Assembly (NCBI GenBank): GCA_029964075.1
Contig: CM057149.1
Coordinates: 4,536,465 to 4,600,464 of the forward strand
Length of the DNA: 64,000 bases
Direction of reading: 5' to 3'
Source of the DNA: Patiria pectinifera
Lineage: Eukaryota; Echinodermata; Asteroidea; Valvatida; Asterinidae
The position numbers and the translations under genes are program-made. Positions 19,348 through 32,692 of the stretch are shown here, piece after piece (position 1 is the stretch's first letter; every line of letters starts with the position of its first letter). The notes under the pieces were generated by a model. The model searched no databases. It was given only the letters and a program-made list of their open reading frames with translations, and was not told the DNA's origin.

Positions 19348-21426
19348 CTGAAGAATTGTTGTAGAAGAACCTTAGGAATTAAAAAAAGTATGAATAAAAA
19401 GGAGTAAGAGTAAAAAAAGGAGTAAAAAAATATGAATCGACATATTTAAAAAAAAAAAATTGGGATGACTGTATAATATTACACAGTCTATTGAATTTAA
19501 TATGTCATGCTTCCAAATGTAGGATTTAGATATTGCTTTTGAAGCCGTTTCACGAAGGGCTATGACCAGCTGTAGTGAGCTGTAAAGGATGGTGTACGTG
19601 CCATTGCTGTGCAGAAACATATTTCACTTTTCACGATTATCTGATGGATGATTTTGTTTAGATGTGTGCGCACGAAATATAGTAATAAATGAGAAAACAA
19701 ACTTAACCTCTAAATGATGTTCAATTCTTATCTTGGAACATTCCTATTATCTTTTGTTTTTTTAACTCAATTTCATTCAAACAACATTTTCACTGTAATA
19801 CAACAGTGTTGTGGCAGTGTGGAAGTTACGAGTACAAAAAATGAATCAACATATTTTAAAACTAATTTTGGATTTTTGTTTAATATTAGATAGTTAAATG
19901 AAATTAATATGCCATGCAGCTGTCCACTGTTAGTTAGATATTGCTTTAAAGTTGTTTTAGAAAGGTATATCACCATGCTGTAGTATGCTGTAGGGATTAT
20001 GTGTCCATAATTGTATGCATTAAAATATATTACGATATATCTGGTGGATTATTCTTTTGATGTGGCGTATGAAATCAAAATGATATCAGACTAATCAGAA
20101 GACAAATTAAAGATATTCTTAAATTACCGTCATTAGAATTCTTATCTGGGAACACTCCCTCCATCCTTGAGACTAACTTATCAAACTTTGAAGATTTTCA
20201 ATGTAACGAAACACTATTGTAGAAGTGCCTTTGGAGTAAGGAGTAGAGACAAATGAATCCCCATATATTATAAATAATTGTGCATATTTGTATAATATTT
20301 CAGTCTGAAATGTTTGACTGAAACAATTGCCCGAATGAAACTGAGGTCATCATAATTTATTTTTTTCCATCAAAAATCCTGTTGTTAATAAACAATCGAA
20401 AGAATTCTTTAAAACAAATAACAATGAGCTCAATTGAGGTTGTATTTGTACTGATAAAACTTATACTTAATAGATTATGACATGATACTGGCTGCACCCA
20501 TTGGACAAGAATGTGCGTTCTCGTTTTAAAAACTAAACGGGAGGTATCAAAGCATTTTTTTTATCAAACCATTGCTGGTCAAAGTGGACACAGATACACC
20601 AGTTCTGTATTATCCTTGTAACCAACTAAATCAAAGTGAACAATTTCACTGTAATACATGTATTAATACAACATTGATGTAAAAGTACCTTAAGAGTTTA
20701 GAGTACAGAATAATTGTAGATGTCTGCATAATACTTCACAGCTTAATGAAATTAATATGTCATGCTGTCAGATGTAAACTAGATATTGCTTTTGAAGCTG
20801 TTTTAGAAAGGTCGATGGCCAGCTGCAGTATGCTATAAGGATAGTGTGCCTTTACTGTGCAGAATATGCTTTACTTCACATCTTGCGAGTTATTATTTTC
20901 TTGTGTGTGCACGAAATCAAATATTGAGAAGACAAACTTAACCTCATGATGTTAATGTAATTCTTATCTTGGAACACTCCAATTATCCTTGTTACTAACT
21001 CAATCAAACTGAATATTATCACTGTACAACATTTCATAAGATGGAATTGTTCATAATAAAACGTTGTTGTAGAAGTGTCTTAGGAGTTAGGAGTACACAA
21101 ACGAATCCATATTTTGGATGTCTGTATAATATTACAGTTTAATGAAATTAATAATGTCTAGTGTCCAATGTGAATGAGATATTGCTTTTGAAGCTGTTTT
21201 AGAAAGGCCTATGTTCAGCTGTAGTATGCTGTAAGGATGATGTGCCTTTATTGTGGAGAAACATATTTTACTATTATATCTTATGAACTTGTTTTCTGAT
21301 ATGTGTGCAAGAAATCAAACATTGTTAGGACAAACCTAACCTCAAAATGAAGTCGTTAATCTCATTATTCTTCTTATCTTGGAACATTCCTATTATCCTT
21401 GTAAGTCACGTAATCACACTGAAGAA

Positions 21427-21710
21427 CATGGGCGTCGCGAGCGGGGGGGGGGGGGGCGCAAGGGGGCGCTTGCCCCCCCCCCCGGAAAAGCCAAACAAAG
21501 AGAGAGCAAAACAAGGGAAAAAAAGAGAATAAAAAGAAAAGAAAAAGAGGCGCGAAGAGGTATTGCTGTAAATTTAATGAGTGAGGGGCTGGGAATGTCC
21601 CTGCTCCTCTAAAAATGATAAATCAAGAATATGTTGGGAAATACAGGAATTTGATTTTGGGGAAAAACATGTTTGCCCCCCTCTAAAAAACACTCCTGGC
21701 GACGCCCATG
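21427..21710. mobile_element. hAT-like MITE in array copy 2
   Basis: Ends CATGGGCGTCGCGAG and TGGCGACGCCCATG, with exact 8-bp duplications CTGAAGAA at 21419-21426 and 21711-21718. It is the same insertion as 19068-19347, so it predates the long tandem duplication. Confidence 0.83.
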
Positions 21711-22553
21711 CTGAAGAACTGTTATAGAAAAACCTTAGGAATTAAAGAGTACAACAAATATGAATCGACATATATTCTAAAAAATAATTTGGGATGACTG
21801 TATAATATTACACAGTCTATTGAATTTATATGTCAAGCTGTCAAATGTAAGATATAGATATTGCTTTTGAAGCCGTTTCACAAAGGGCTGTGACCAGCTA
21901 TAGTGAGCTGTAAAAAAATGGTGTACGTGCCTTTGCTGTGCAGAAACATATTTCACTTTTCACGATGTATGTAGTGGATGATTTATTTTTTTTTTATGTG
22001 TGCGCACGAAATCTAATAATTATTGAAAAAACAAACTTAACCTCTAAATACTGTTCAATTCTTATCTTGGAACATTCCTATTATCTTTGTTACTAACTCA
22101 ATCTCAAACAAACTGAACATTTTCACTGTAATACAACAATGTTGTAGAAGTGTCTTATGAGTTACGAGAACAAAAAAAATGAATCAACATATTTTAAAAC
22201 TAATTTTGGATTTCTGTTTAATATTAGTTAGTTTTAAGGGAAGATACAACATTTGCAAACATCATCAAACGAAATGATCAAATTATCACGAAATACCTTA
22301 CTGGATTGTTAGGGAATGACAGTCTCAAGCGTCCAGTAAAATCGTGGCTTCAGGTGTGCTGTCGTTTTCAAGAAAAATGGTATTTTCCCAACGCTGGTTG
22401 GCCAACCAGCGTTGGAGAAAACTGGTTTTTTTTAACTGCTCCCAATTTTTCATATTAGTTATTCCACGTTTTCTTTGCAATTGATTACACACCTGTGAAG
22501 GAGTACAAGCTTGCTAGACTAATATAAGATCGAATTTTGTGTCGGGGTGATAT

Positions 22554-23066
22554 CAACCTCGTCCCCAGGGTGTCGAGCAGTACGCGCCCACCACTACCTG
22601 CTCTCTCACCCTGGTATTGGATCATTTGCATGTGCAAGATTTTTGCAGACGTATGCAAATGAGGAACAGTCTGGTGCCTGGATATGCGTTAACATTAGCG
22701 TTTGTTTTTGTATGCGGTGTCTGGGGTAAAAACAGAGTCAATTCGTAGCAGCGCGAGCACGGCGTGAGTTACGAAAACACGATTTTTGAAATCAAACTGT
22801 TACGATCTTATCAAGACAACATGCAGTATCATATTTCATATTAATATGAGCAAATTGGAAAGGAAATTAGTATTTTCGAGAAGGCGTGGACGAATGATCG
22901 CGAAAACACGTACTGCACGTTGTGAATATATAGCACCAAGTACACGATAAAAATCCATTACTAGCCAATTGCGGTATCCAATCAGGATACAGGAAGAAAG
23001 TTTCCTATCCAGGGTTTACTATTGGAAACGCGGTTGGAAATAAAGTAAGCACTGGGGACGAGGTTG
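22554..23066. mobile_element. Inverted-repeat element with CAACCTCGTCCCCAG ends, copy 1
   Basis: A perfect 15-bp terminal inverted repeat, CAACCTCGTCCCCAG and CTGGGGACGAGGTTG, encloses 513 bp without a gene. A diverged copy in opposite orientation lies at 52103-52593, which supports mobility. It is nested in the TTAA element. Confidence 0.75.
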
Positions 23067-23162
23067 GGGTAATATAAATCAAATTAGGTTTTGCCCTTCA
23101 ACGAAGTTTTTTAAACACTGTATACTCAGTGTGTTACCTCCCGAGTGAATGTTGGAAAAAAT

Positions 23163-23240
23163 CACTCGGGTAGGACTCGAACCCAAGACCTCCTGCTTTC
23201 TAGTGCAGATGTCTTACCACTCGACCACCGAGCTAACGGG
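23163..23240 (-). repeat. tRNA-like sequence
   Basis: The minus strand shows TAGCTCGGTGGTCGAGTGG and GGTTCGAGTCC at tRNA A-box and B-box spacing. The acceptor ends do not pair, so it is probably a tRNA-derived relic rather than an active gene. Confidence 0.5.
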
Positions 23241-23808
23241 ATCGGTTGGCCGGTTCGAATCTGATGTACATAGCAGCTTGCTAGACTGATTCTCTGACAT
23301 TACAATTCCCAAAAGTCCATAAATTGTTCTGTTTTATCTTAAGTGGGGTCAGGGAACCAGACTACAAGAAGATGATTGGTTTTCCAGCACGTACAAGCCT
23401 AAAACGTTAAACAAGTTATTTTAACAATATATTTGTTATAATATTTTAATTCTCCAAATCCATTTATTTCTGAAAATTGCAGTAAAAGCAAATGTTGTAC
23501 ATTCCCTTTAATGACATTAATATGCAGCTGCCAACTGTAGTAAGTTAGATATTGCTTTAAAAGTTGTTTTAGAAAGGTATATCACCTGCTGTAGTATGCT
23601 GAAGGGATTATGTGTCTATAATTTTATGCATACAATATTTAACGATTTTTTTGCATTATTGTTTGATGTGTGAGTATAAAATCAAATATCATAATAATCA
23701 GGACACACACTTATCATCGAGCTGATGTCACTATAATTCATATCTTGGAACACTCTTCTTTTTGTCTTTGTCACAATTTTCATCAAACTTTGAAGATTTT
23801 TAACGTAA

Positions 23809-24169
23809 GGCCAAAAAAATAATAAGTCGGTCTCTGGTCAGCGCGCGCGTCGATTTTAAGCATGCGCGTCGACCTTTTTTTTCCAAAATGTTCCGCGGTA
23901 GCTCCAACAGCACCCTCTATTTCCGCACCTCCTCAATTGTTTGCACCAAGGAATGGGAAATTGCACCAAGGCAAACGATCGAAAGCACCAAGGCAAATTA
24001 TGGAGGCCACCAATGTGTATGAGGACACCAAAAAAGCAAAATAATACCCACCTTGTCCGTACAATCCAAGCTGAAGAAAAAAAAGAAAAAGGAAAAAAAA
24101 AAAAAGCCGCGTGGCCACGTCAATTCCGGAACTTTGGTCTGACCAGAGACCGAATATTTTTTGTTGGCC
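23809..24169. mobile_element. Harbinger-like MITE (TAA target)
   Basis: The ends GGCCAAAAAAATAATAAGTC and, on the opposite strand, GGCCAACAAAAAATATTC lead into a shared CGGTCTCTGGTCAG, giving roughly 33 bp of inverted repeat. TAA flanks both sides, the 3-bp duplication style of PIF/Harbinger elements. It is present only in array copy 2. Confidence 0.65.
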
Positions 24170-24429
24170 TAATACAACATGTTGCTAATACAACATGTTG
24201 CAAAAGTGCCTTAGGAGTTAAGATTACAAACAAATGAATCCACATATTTTAAAAATAACTATGCATTTTTCTTTAATATTACAGTCTGAAATGTATGACT
24301 GAAACAGTTGTCTGAATGTTCTGAGCTCATCAAAGTTTATTTCTTCCATCAAAAACCTGCGGTGTTCTTTTTTTAATGTCCCTGTTAATAAACAATGGAA
24401 AGAATTCTTTAAAACAAATAACAATGAGA

Positions 24430-25780
24430 TCAGTTACCGTTTACAAACTCAATTTCAATTGGAAACCTGCACAAATAATCAGAAACAATAAGCTATTTAG
24501 TCCAGCAGTTGGCTGTATTAGTAATATTTGAATTTGAATTTGAAATCGACCATAGCTGAATTGCGGCCAAATAACTAAAAATATCATCTACCATACACAT
24601 GCTTTAATTGAAGACATCAACAATAGGGCATAAAAAAACAATAATAGGAGAACGTTATTTTAAAAAATACTAAGAACGTGTACAGTATAAGGATAATGAT
24701 CAAGTATGTATTAGACATAAATTGACTTTAACTAGAGAAGCGTTTAAAATTGTGGACTTACATTAAAATCGTTTACTGAAAGAAAGCAAATGCAACTATT
24801 ATTATTCTTCATCTCAACGAAAACGATGATCAGTAAAATGGTTCCGATACATTTTCCAACCTTTTCTAAAAACTGGTAACCCGCACCTTGTCAGAATAAA
24901 GAATGTTTCAATGGCAGACCGTAGTGCTTATTATGTTTTTGATTGCAGTGAAAATGTACGTTTTAATATTATGATGTACTAGAGATTGGGTAGACCTAGA
25001 CTTTTACCAATGCTATCGTGGCTTATAGCGGCAAAGCTGAAGCGAAGACCAATTCAGCGCGCACGCGCATGTGGTCTCCGCTCCAGTCGCTGCGCGGTTT
25101 CGCCGCTCTGTCTTATGCCAGTTAAGCCACGATGGCCTTGTCGAAAGGGTAAGTAGACCTTACAAGTTTTTGTTTTCACTTTAGCAATAAAATCGCTCAA
25201 AATATTGAGTACGGTGTACAACTACTAATCTGTTGAAGTTCCAGCTTCTGCACTCTATATTTTTGATTGAGTTCTGTGAGTATAGAGCCAGAAGAGTGGC
25301 AAGAAAAGGAGTCAGACTCCTGCTGGATTTGGCACACACTGGCGGCGCCAGACTCTACAATTTTGGGGCAAGTGAGGAAGGGGCGAAATACTAGTTTTTG
25401 GGGGCAACATTGAAAATCACCGGCAGTGAAGAAAATTTAAAAATGGGTCGGGGATGGACATCATTTGAAGCTTGGGGGCGCTGTTCAAAACCCTTCATAT
25501 ACGAATTTATATAATTATATAGCTGCGTTAACAGGGCCATTTGCGCAGGTTTCCTGTCTTAATATACATTCAATGTGCAGTAAAATGTTCAGTGACTTCC
25601 AGTTTTTTTTTCTTTCCCCCCCCCCCCTTGTCTTTAACCTTATTGTTTCCTTTTTGCGTCTCGTGCACGAGTTCTTAGCGCCCTCCAGCTCTTGCACAGA
25701 CTGTTGGGCTTGAGTCACTGATTAATGGTCCGTTTAATGGTCTGTAACCATAGAGCTTGCGCAAATTATAAGGCTTATGA
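24430..25780. other. Intergenic sequence with one short palindromic repeat
   Basis: AT-rich. Around 24985-25165 the two flanks carry GCTATCGTGGCTTATAGC-like and GCCACGATGGCC-like segments in inverse order around a GC-rich core, possibly another MITE. No gene is supported. Confidence 0.45.
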
Positions 25781-25782
25781 TA

Positions 25783-26454
25783 AGGGGCTATTCAGAATTT
25801 TCAATGTTTTAAAATTTCGACTTTTTTTCAAAATTATTTTGACCCACCCACCCACCCCTAATTTCGATTAATAAAAACTGCACATGTACATGTACATGCA
25901 CTTGCATATACATATACTTGAACATGTACATGTATACCCATGTTTGCAGGGCGGGGGGGGGGGGGTACGAACGAAAGAAAAACATCAGATTTGGACAGAC
26001 ATCACATCACAGGCTGCGGTCCTCGTAGTCTTGGAGTCCAGTTGTTGAATATTCCAGTTTTTATAGCGATTGGTAATCGACACCCGCGGCGTGTTATAAA
26101 GCGGATCTAGTACACCTGGTACCCTGCTGCCTCTGCACGGCCTAACTGCTACAAATGCCCGGCTCCCAAGTCGACTGAAAAACCACCTCCATCTAATGCC
26201 ACAGTAGGTATATGTACACGTACATGACGTACATGTACAGTACACAGGGGACGAAGTTGGAAAAGAAACACGCATTGCGATATCGGAACGCTTGCGCGTT
26301 GTTCAGGCAAGTCAAAATCTTTCTTTGTTTGTTTGGGTTTTTTTCCATGGAAAGTGAATTTCGATTTTTAATTATATAGCTTGACCCACCCACCCACTCA
26401 CAATTTGGAAAAAAAGATCGAAATTTTAAAACATTGAGATTCTGAATGGCCCCT
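25783..26454. mobile_element. Terminal-inverted-repeat element
   Basis: AGGGGCTATTCAGAATTTTC at the left matches the reverse complement of the right end (GATTCTGAATGGCCCCT), and the similarity continues through ATGTTTTAAAATTTCGA and the inner GACCCACCCACCCA blocks. The interior contains an ACATGT microsatellite and a G13 run. No transposase and no clear target duplication. Confidence 0.75.
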
Positions 26455-26957
26455 AAGTAAGCCCGGTTTCCATGTGCAATATTTTATCATTATTGACACT
26501 ACGAAAGTTCTATACTCACGTAATTATAGAAGAGACTTATAGAAGAAATTATAGAAGAGACCATGGCAACATAAATAAAAACAGAACATGTGTTATTGAT
26601 TGGTCTCTCTCTGCTTGGCGGTGCTCTGGTAGTTCATTATTGATGACGATGACTTGCATATGAATCATAATTATGTCGGATTAGCATGTTGATGTAAATG
26701 GTGACGTCTGTGGTGACTGAACAGGCCGATACGTGATTGGTAAGAACAATCATAGTCGGGACAGATGTGAGCATCAGCGGCTAGCACTGGGGCTTGCACC
26801 CGCTGGTGACGTCGAGTACGTCTGTCTATGGCAGATTGGGTGCGCTGAGCCTCAAACCAATTTATTCCAGCCTTGCATACAGCACTCTAGGTGGTCCTGT
26901 TTTTGACAAGCTCTTCCTCTGTCTCAGTAGGGATGTTGCACGCTTTCCAGGTTTGCT

Positions 26958-27139
26958 TAAAGCCCGGTTCATACTTCATGCAAATGCGTAAACGAATTTG
27001 ACGTCATGAAACATTCGCTGCGAAATTCACCCGAGTTGAAATGTGTTCAACTTTTGCGAATTCGCAGCGCGAATACTTGCCATGACGTCACAGATTAGCT
27101 TTTGCTTTCGCTTTCACATGAAGTATGAAACGGGCTTTA
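26958..27139. mobile_element. Palindromic MITE with TAAAGCCCGG ends
   Basis: TAAAGCCCGGTTCATACTTC and the opposite end TAAAGCCCGTTTCATACTTC on the other strand are near-perfect inverted repeats; inner parts (AATGCG, TTCGC, GACGTCA) also pair, so the whole 180 bp could fold. The flanks fit a TA or TTA duplication. Confidence 0.8.
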
Positions 27140-29560
27140 GTTGGTCATTGTCCGGCTTGTAATGGCGTCTTTGGTGACTCTTACCAATATTGAGCTCATC
27201 AATTAACACCTGCTCTCGGGAAGCCGTCTCCCATCCAAACAAGACGGCAGTCCAGCGTAGTGGTGCCTTGATGATGTTTGCTTGTACTCTTGATCTCCAC
27301 TGAATACATCTTTACAGAAAATCTTGCATAATTGATTGTTTAACTTGTTTCAACACCATTCTATGCAATAAACAATCAAATCATCCTGATTTTGGTATTT
27401 GTGCATGCAGCAGCAACCGGGCACGGGGGCACATTGTTGTAATTACAATCGTTCAATAATGAGAACCTTAAAGATTTGATAGAATACAGACAATATTTAC
27501 AGAACTAGGGTCTATCATTAAGCGTAAGTGCCTTTCATCAGGCATATCTGAGTAATCAATTAATTATACAGAATTAACCATGAGACAACACTCATCTTTG
27601 CAATCGATATACTTCTGAATATTCGTACCGAAGTGATGACTACCAGATACGCCAGTGTTTTAATTACGATCGTTGAATAATTTGAACCTAAAGACTTGAT
27701 ATAAGCAAGCTTTACAGAACTATCCATGAGCCGTAGGAGCTTTTTGCCATTCAATATATAATCCCGAGATAACACTCATCTAATCTGTTATGGCTGTTCC
27801 TGAATTTGTATCACATTTGCTATAAAGTTTAATCCCGGTTGCTGTGTTGACTGCCAGATACGAAAACCACAAAACCGTATTTGGACAAGTGAAAACGTGC
27901 ACCTGAGCTATGCAAGACAACTCCTTTGCGCAAGGGAAGCAATGCTCGTTTCTTCTAATTACTGTTTGAGACGCCGTTTAACAACTTTGACTATACATCA
28001 AAACTTGACACTGGCGGTATTAAAATGTGTGTATTTTTTTGTTGCTGCTCATAAGCGTGAAGTGATCAAGGGGGGGGGGGGGGAGAAAACGTTAAACCGC
28101 TGAAACGAAATGGCCAAGACGTTAGTGTGAGTAAGGCCGCTGATCTAATTGTGCGCCATTTGAGGGCGCACTATGCACCGTCCGTCCACTATCGATCACT
28201 ACCGACTTCGGCCAAGACTAGTGTACAGACTTGGTTCAACGCACCACAGACGTGGTTCAATAGCACCATGGTTCAACGTTCACAATATTCACTTAGACAC
28301 GCGCAATATTGACAATGACTCCATAATTCATAGAGTCCTAAATTCACGCTACACCGGAAAACCCCGGCCTCAGTTTCGTTCGAAAAGCTGACATTAACGA
28401 CCCGGGAGTACGGTACGAGTGACGGTTAGCGACGCTTCCTGGAATACTTGGCTCACAATTTTCATCGCATTTGTATTTGATAGTCGCCGTCGTGCTCTTC
28501 CAAAAGAATCACCGTCTTCTCGTTTTGATTGTTCTCAGCCGTGCGTGGTGGACCAGTTGCCGGCTGGGGAGGTGAGTAGCCAAGCCAAGGGCTAAGATCT
28601 AGACCCAGTATTACTACCCGTTGGCCTATTAAAAACACTAACCCCTTCAAGGCTCTTTGGGGTTGAGGACCAAATACAACAGAAACTATGTGTTGTGCGC
28701 ACTTGTATTGGAAAGAAATGCATACAACAGGTTATTACTCAGTAGTAATTTGTAGCTTTAGGGGCGATTAGGATTGTAAATTGCAGGACGATATAAAACC
28801 GGTATAAACTGCTTTACGAAATGCGGGTCTAGCATACCCTACAAGCAGGCGTGTAATATGGTTCTCCTTTAACAAATTGTTATAAAAACCTAAACCAACA
28901 TGACAAACCTGGGAGCCACAATTCCTTTTTTCCTTCAAATTTTTACTTTGGTTGTTTAGTACGACCGACCAAAGTCAAAACGTGAATCTCCTGGAGTTCT
29001 AGCGCTCCGCTCTAAAGATGTTGGCCCAAAGCGAAAGAAAGCCATTACAGCCCTGCTTCTAGTAGGGCAAGGGATCTGTTTCAATCCTCAATTTTTGGCC
29101 AAGCGCCATTTGAAATAAAGCAGTTTTAATGTTGTCTTTTTGCGTCAGTGTGTATTTCAGATTCAAATTGTTAAATGTCCAATTTGTGCCCCAAAAAAGT
29201 CATTTCTATGTCTACCTCAATCAAAAACGAAGCGCAAGTTGGTTGCTACAAAAATACAAAACTATGGCCTTATTGCCACACAAAAGAAAGTAAACAATAA
29301 GTTTAATAACTTTTTCATAAAAAAATATTCAATCATGAAAACTGTCAACATGGTGAATTGTCCCTTTTTATTGAATATTCAGATCAAACATTCAGGCTGC
29401 TGTATTTTTCATAGGAGAGGCCTACATTCAGCTTTACCTTGACAGTGGGAAACTTTGATTTGTTGGTGGCAACAAACGCACCGGTCCTTTTTGCATTGAT
29501 TGCGTCATATTGAGCATGCGCTTTAGCTTAAACATTTATTCATTACATTTCTTTACCCAG
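27140..29560. other. Stretch without recognised genes
   Basis: A G14 run lies at about 28070-28083. About 28630-28780 resembles 38590-38730 (shared GGAAAGAAATGCATAC), so the segment belongs to a dispersed duplication. No coding signal is supported. Confidence 0.5.
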
Positions 29561-30102
29561 GGTATAACTAAACAGTTTCAAACTGGTTTCCATTGGGCCC
29601 TGAAAACACTGCAAATGACTACACACATGTGCAAAATACAATAAATTACAAATAAAATATACAGCACAATGAAATAAAATAAAAGCACATGGGATAACTG
29701 CATGATTGTAAAGCAACTGTTATTAAATATTGGAGAACTATTGAAACAAAAAAAAAACATGTACAGTTTGAAACGTCATCGCTTACAGACTTTCCTAAAT
29801 GCCTAAAGGCGGAAGTAAGTGGACACTACGAATTTGGACATTTCTTGTGACATCAGGAAAATATATTTCTATACATTGGCTGATTACGGGAGGGGCAAAA
29901 ACCCGTGAAAACCCCTTTTGAGAGAAAAACTGCAAAATTCCCATCCGGCTCCTTATTATTATGGCAGTCAAGTTTGTTTACTCCGTAAGTCAGTACATAT
30001 TTATATTTGTAAAATCAATGGAAGCAGTCTCAAACAAAATACTCACATCAATGCAGAAATATTACTGACTGAATGTTTTACGTAGTTCAGATTTGAATGA
30101 GG

Positions 30103-31860
30103 TTAAAGACATTCTTTATTCGCAAAAGGAATCTTCAGTGTCATGCCAGTGGTTTTTCTCGTTTCACGAATTTGAGGAGGTGGTGTAAACAGATTTGTCA
30201 AATACAAAGGAGTAATTTTGTTTATACGTTTGTAACCAAGAATAGCCTTTTTATACTCAAATCTATCAGAGAATGACATCCAACTAAGTCCAGCAAACAT
30301 ATCGACTGATGGAGTTACGAATGCACACTTCAGGATTATCCGCGTCACTCTTTTCAGAAACTTGCTAAGAATATTGTCAGCGATATGTACCGTCCTCCAA
30401 ACAGTACTGCAATAATCTGAAGATGGCTATAACTATCTAACGGAGAGAGTGCAGGCTGCTTTGGGAAACACAAATTGCGGACTAAATTCAACATACCTAG
30501 TTTAGAGTAAACGGTTTTCTTCGCGTATTCAACGTGTGGGCCCCAACGTAAAGTTTCATCAATAACAACCCCAAAACATTTACAAGAATCTACCTGTTCA
30601 ACTAGACTACCAGCGATACTGACATTATTCAGTACTTTAGACCTTTCGTTTAGTTCCAATGAGCATTGATTTGGTTTTGATGGCGTTACTTTTAAGTTTG
30701 TTCCTGCCACACCAATCGCATATTCTAGCTAGGGCTGTATTCAGGTTGTTCTCTATCTCATCAACACAGGTAGAACTACACGTTAATGTAGAGTCGTCAG
30801 CATACATGAACAATTACACACTTTATGAATACAAAGCGGTGCACGGGCCACTTGTATAAATACTAAATAATACAGTGGACCTAAAATTGATCCCTGTGGT
30901 ACGCCAGTGTTAAAATGACAAGGCCTTGGATATGTTGCCCTCAATATTCACAGACTGACTGCGTTCACTAAGATATGACTTAAACAGTTGATCACAGAGG
31001 TTGACATATTCATCCTTTCAAGTTTATCTTGGAGAGTGGCATGATTAACAGAGTCAAATGCTTTCTTAAATTTATAAACACAGTGCCTGTCATTTTCCCA
31101 CACTCCATAGCCTGAAAACGTTTGTTCGTTAAATCATGTAATGTGGTTTTAGCTGAGTGTGAGGGCCTAAACCCTGACCGATAACAAGGAATCAGATTAC
31201 TTTTATCAAGGTTTGAATAGACTGCAGAGTTTATCCATCTCTCTAGAAACTTAGAGAGAATCAGCAGTTATGTTATAGGCGATAGTTAGTTGTATTGTAT
31301 TTGTCTCCACTCTCTAGGGTATTGTTTGCATCTTTTTGAGAGGTTAAAGATGTGTGTTAAGGATTTAGTTTTGTGAGGAGACGCCATTTTAGTCATTTTC
31401 ACACATATTTTATCTGGACCTGTAGCTTTTTCGATCGACGTTGATGATATTTGCTTTTGAACATAGTCTTCTGTAATCTCGGGCAGTAAGCATTCTTCAT
31501 CAAGTGAATTTATAACAAAAGAGTGGATATTATCGTTCATTTCAGGTTAATATGGAGGGGCATTACTAGTCATACGTGTGCCGATTGTTGAAAATGTTCG
31601 TTAAATGTATCAGCAATGTCGGTGAGATCATCAATGAATTCCCCATCTTGGGAAAGATAGTTGGAATAATGTTCTGTTTGTTGGGGAGAACCTCTTTTAG
31701 TTTGTTTTACACACACTCGATGAGTTGCCTTTATTTCCCTCGATGGTTGATTAAAGTATTTACATTTCTTGCTGCGGATTTTTTCAGTAGTCAACAAGTC
31801 AACATTCTGTTTCACAAAATTATGGCATTGACGAAATTTGGCCACATGGCATAAATGTAA
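30103..31860 (-). pseudogene. Degraded CR1/Rex-like LINE reverse transcriptase
   Basis: Broken minus-strand frames follow the order of a LINE reverse transcriptase: ISSTSIEKATGPDKI (31.4 kb), YRSGFRPSHSAKTTL (about 31.15 kb), GVPQGSILGPL (30.9 kb), SCKCFGVVIDETLRWGPHVE (30.6 kb) and WMSFSDRFEYKKAILGYK (30.2 kb). FGVVID and the C-terminal block are typical of the CR1/Rex/Jockey side rather than the RTE-like element at 14.7 kb. Many frameshifts and stops show an old copy. Confidence 0.75.
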
Positions 31861-32585
31861 TGTTTCTTATCTTCAGCAAAAGTTTATTTTTTCTCATTAC
31901 ATTTATTATTTCACTTCGAGACACCCATTTATTTCTGCCTTTCCCAATCCTTCGAAATCCTCTCGAACTTTCCAAAGCTCCTTTCACCCTGTAAAGAATC
32001 TCCGTCTTCGAAAACACTGATTTTTGGAAACCCTTTCACCCTATAGCATGGAGCAACACGCTGCTACACTGGTAGGGCGCTACACAGGTAATATTCAACC
32101 GGACCACCCGGGTTGAGACTGCGGCTCTTGCACCCGGGTTAACATGAGAACATTTGCAGCCGACATGTGTACACATTCAGGGGTGCAAGCGTGTAAGGTA
32201 CACTGCGCCTACCAGTGTTTAATGGTACCCGATTCCACGTTATACGTTGCACACTAACCACTCGGTCTGCGAGACGTTAGCGTAGCTGATCTCAGAGCTG
32301 TCAGGTACGAAAGCCCTGTAGTGCCATCAAGTATATATTTTGTCCAAGTTCGTTTTTACGAGATTTTTTTTCTCGAAGTTCGTTTTTACGAGATTTTTTT
32401 TCTCGAAGTTCGTTTTTACGAGATTTTTTTTTCGAAGTTCGTTTTTACGAGATTTTTTTTCTCGAAGTTCGTTTTTACGAGATTTTTTTTCTCGAAGTTC
32501 GTTTTTATGAGATACATTTTCTCGAAGTTACGGAGTTTTATGAAGTTACGGAGCCCCTAAAGGGACATCCAAAATTATTTTTTTA

Positions 32586-32692
32586 TCTCGTGCGCACGAC
32601 ATAATATCTCGTGCGCACGAGATAATTATCACGTGCGCACGACATGTATCTCGTGCGCACGATATAATATCTCGTGCGCACGACATACATCT
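32586..32692. repeat. 21-bp palindromic tandem units in FB1 left arm
   Basis: Five units built on TCTCGTGCGCACGA, whose core TCGTGCGCACGA is self-complementary. Four mirrored units lie at about 33320-33392. Confidence 0.9.

Larger units (their letters stand above)
22238..23507. mobile_element. TTAA-flanked inverted-repeat element (piggyBac-type target)
   Basis: TTAA at 22234-22237 and 23508-23511 flanks termini GGGAAGATACAACATTTGC and GCAAATGTTGTACATTCCC, about 19-22 bp of inverted repeat with few mismatches. Array copy 1 lacks the insert at this site (near 19890). It has no transposase; the interior contains another inverted-repeat element (22554-23066) and a tRNA-like sequence. Confidence 0.8.
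14220..24430. repeat. Higher-order tandem array of roughly 400-bp units, two long copies
   Basis: The landmark TAGATATTGCTTT with GTTTTAGAAAGG recurs near 14651, 18817, 19528, 19938, 20781, 21178, 21857 and 23548, with CTTATCTTGGAACA-type and AAGTGCCTTAGGAGTTA-type blocks between. The unit types repeat in the same order, so the array is two tandem long copies (about 14220-20450 and 20450-24430), each later hit by different insertions. It encodes no supported protein. Confidence 0.82.
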
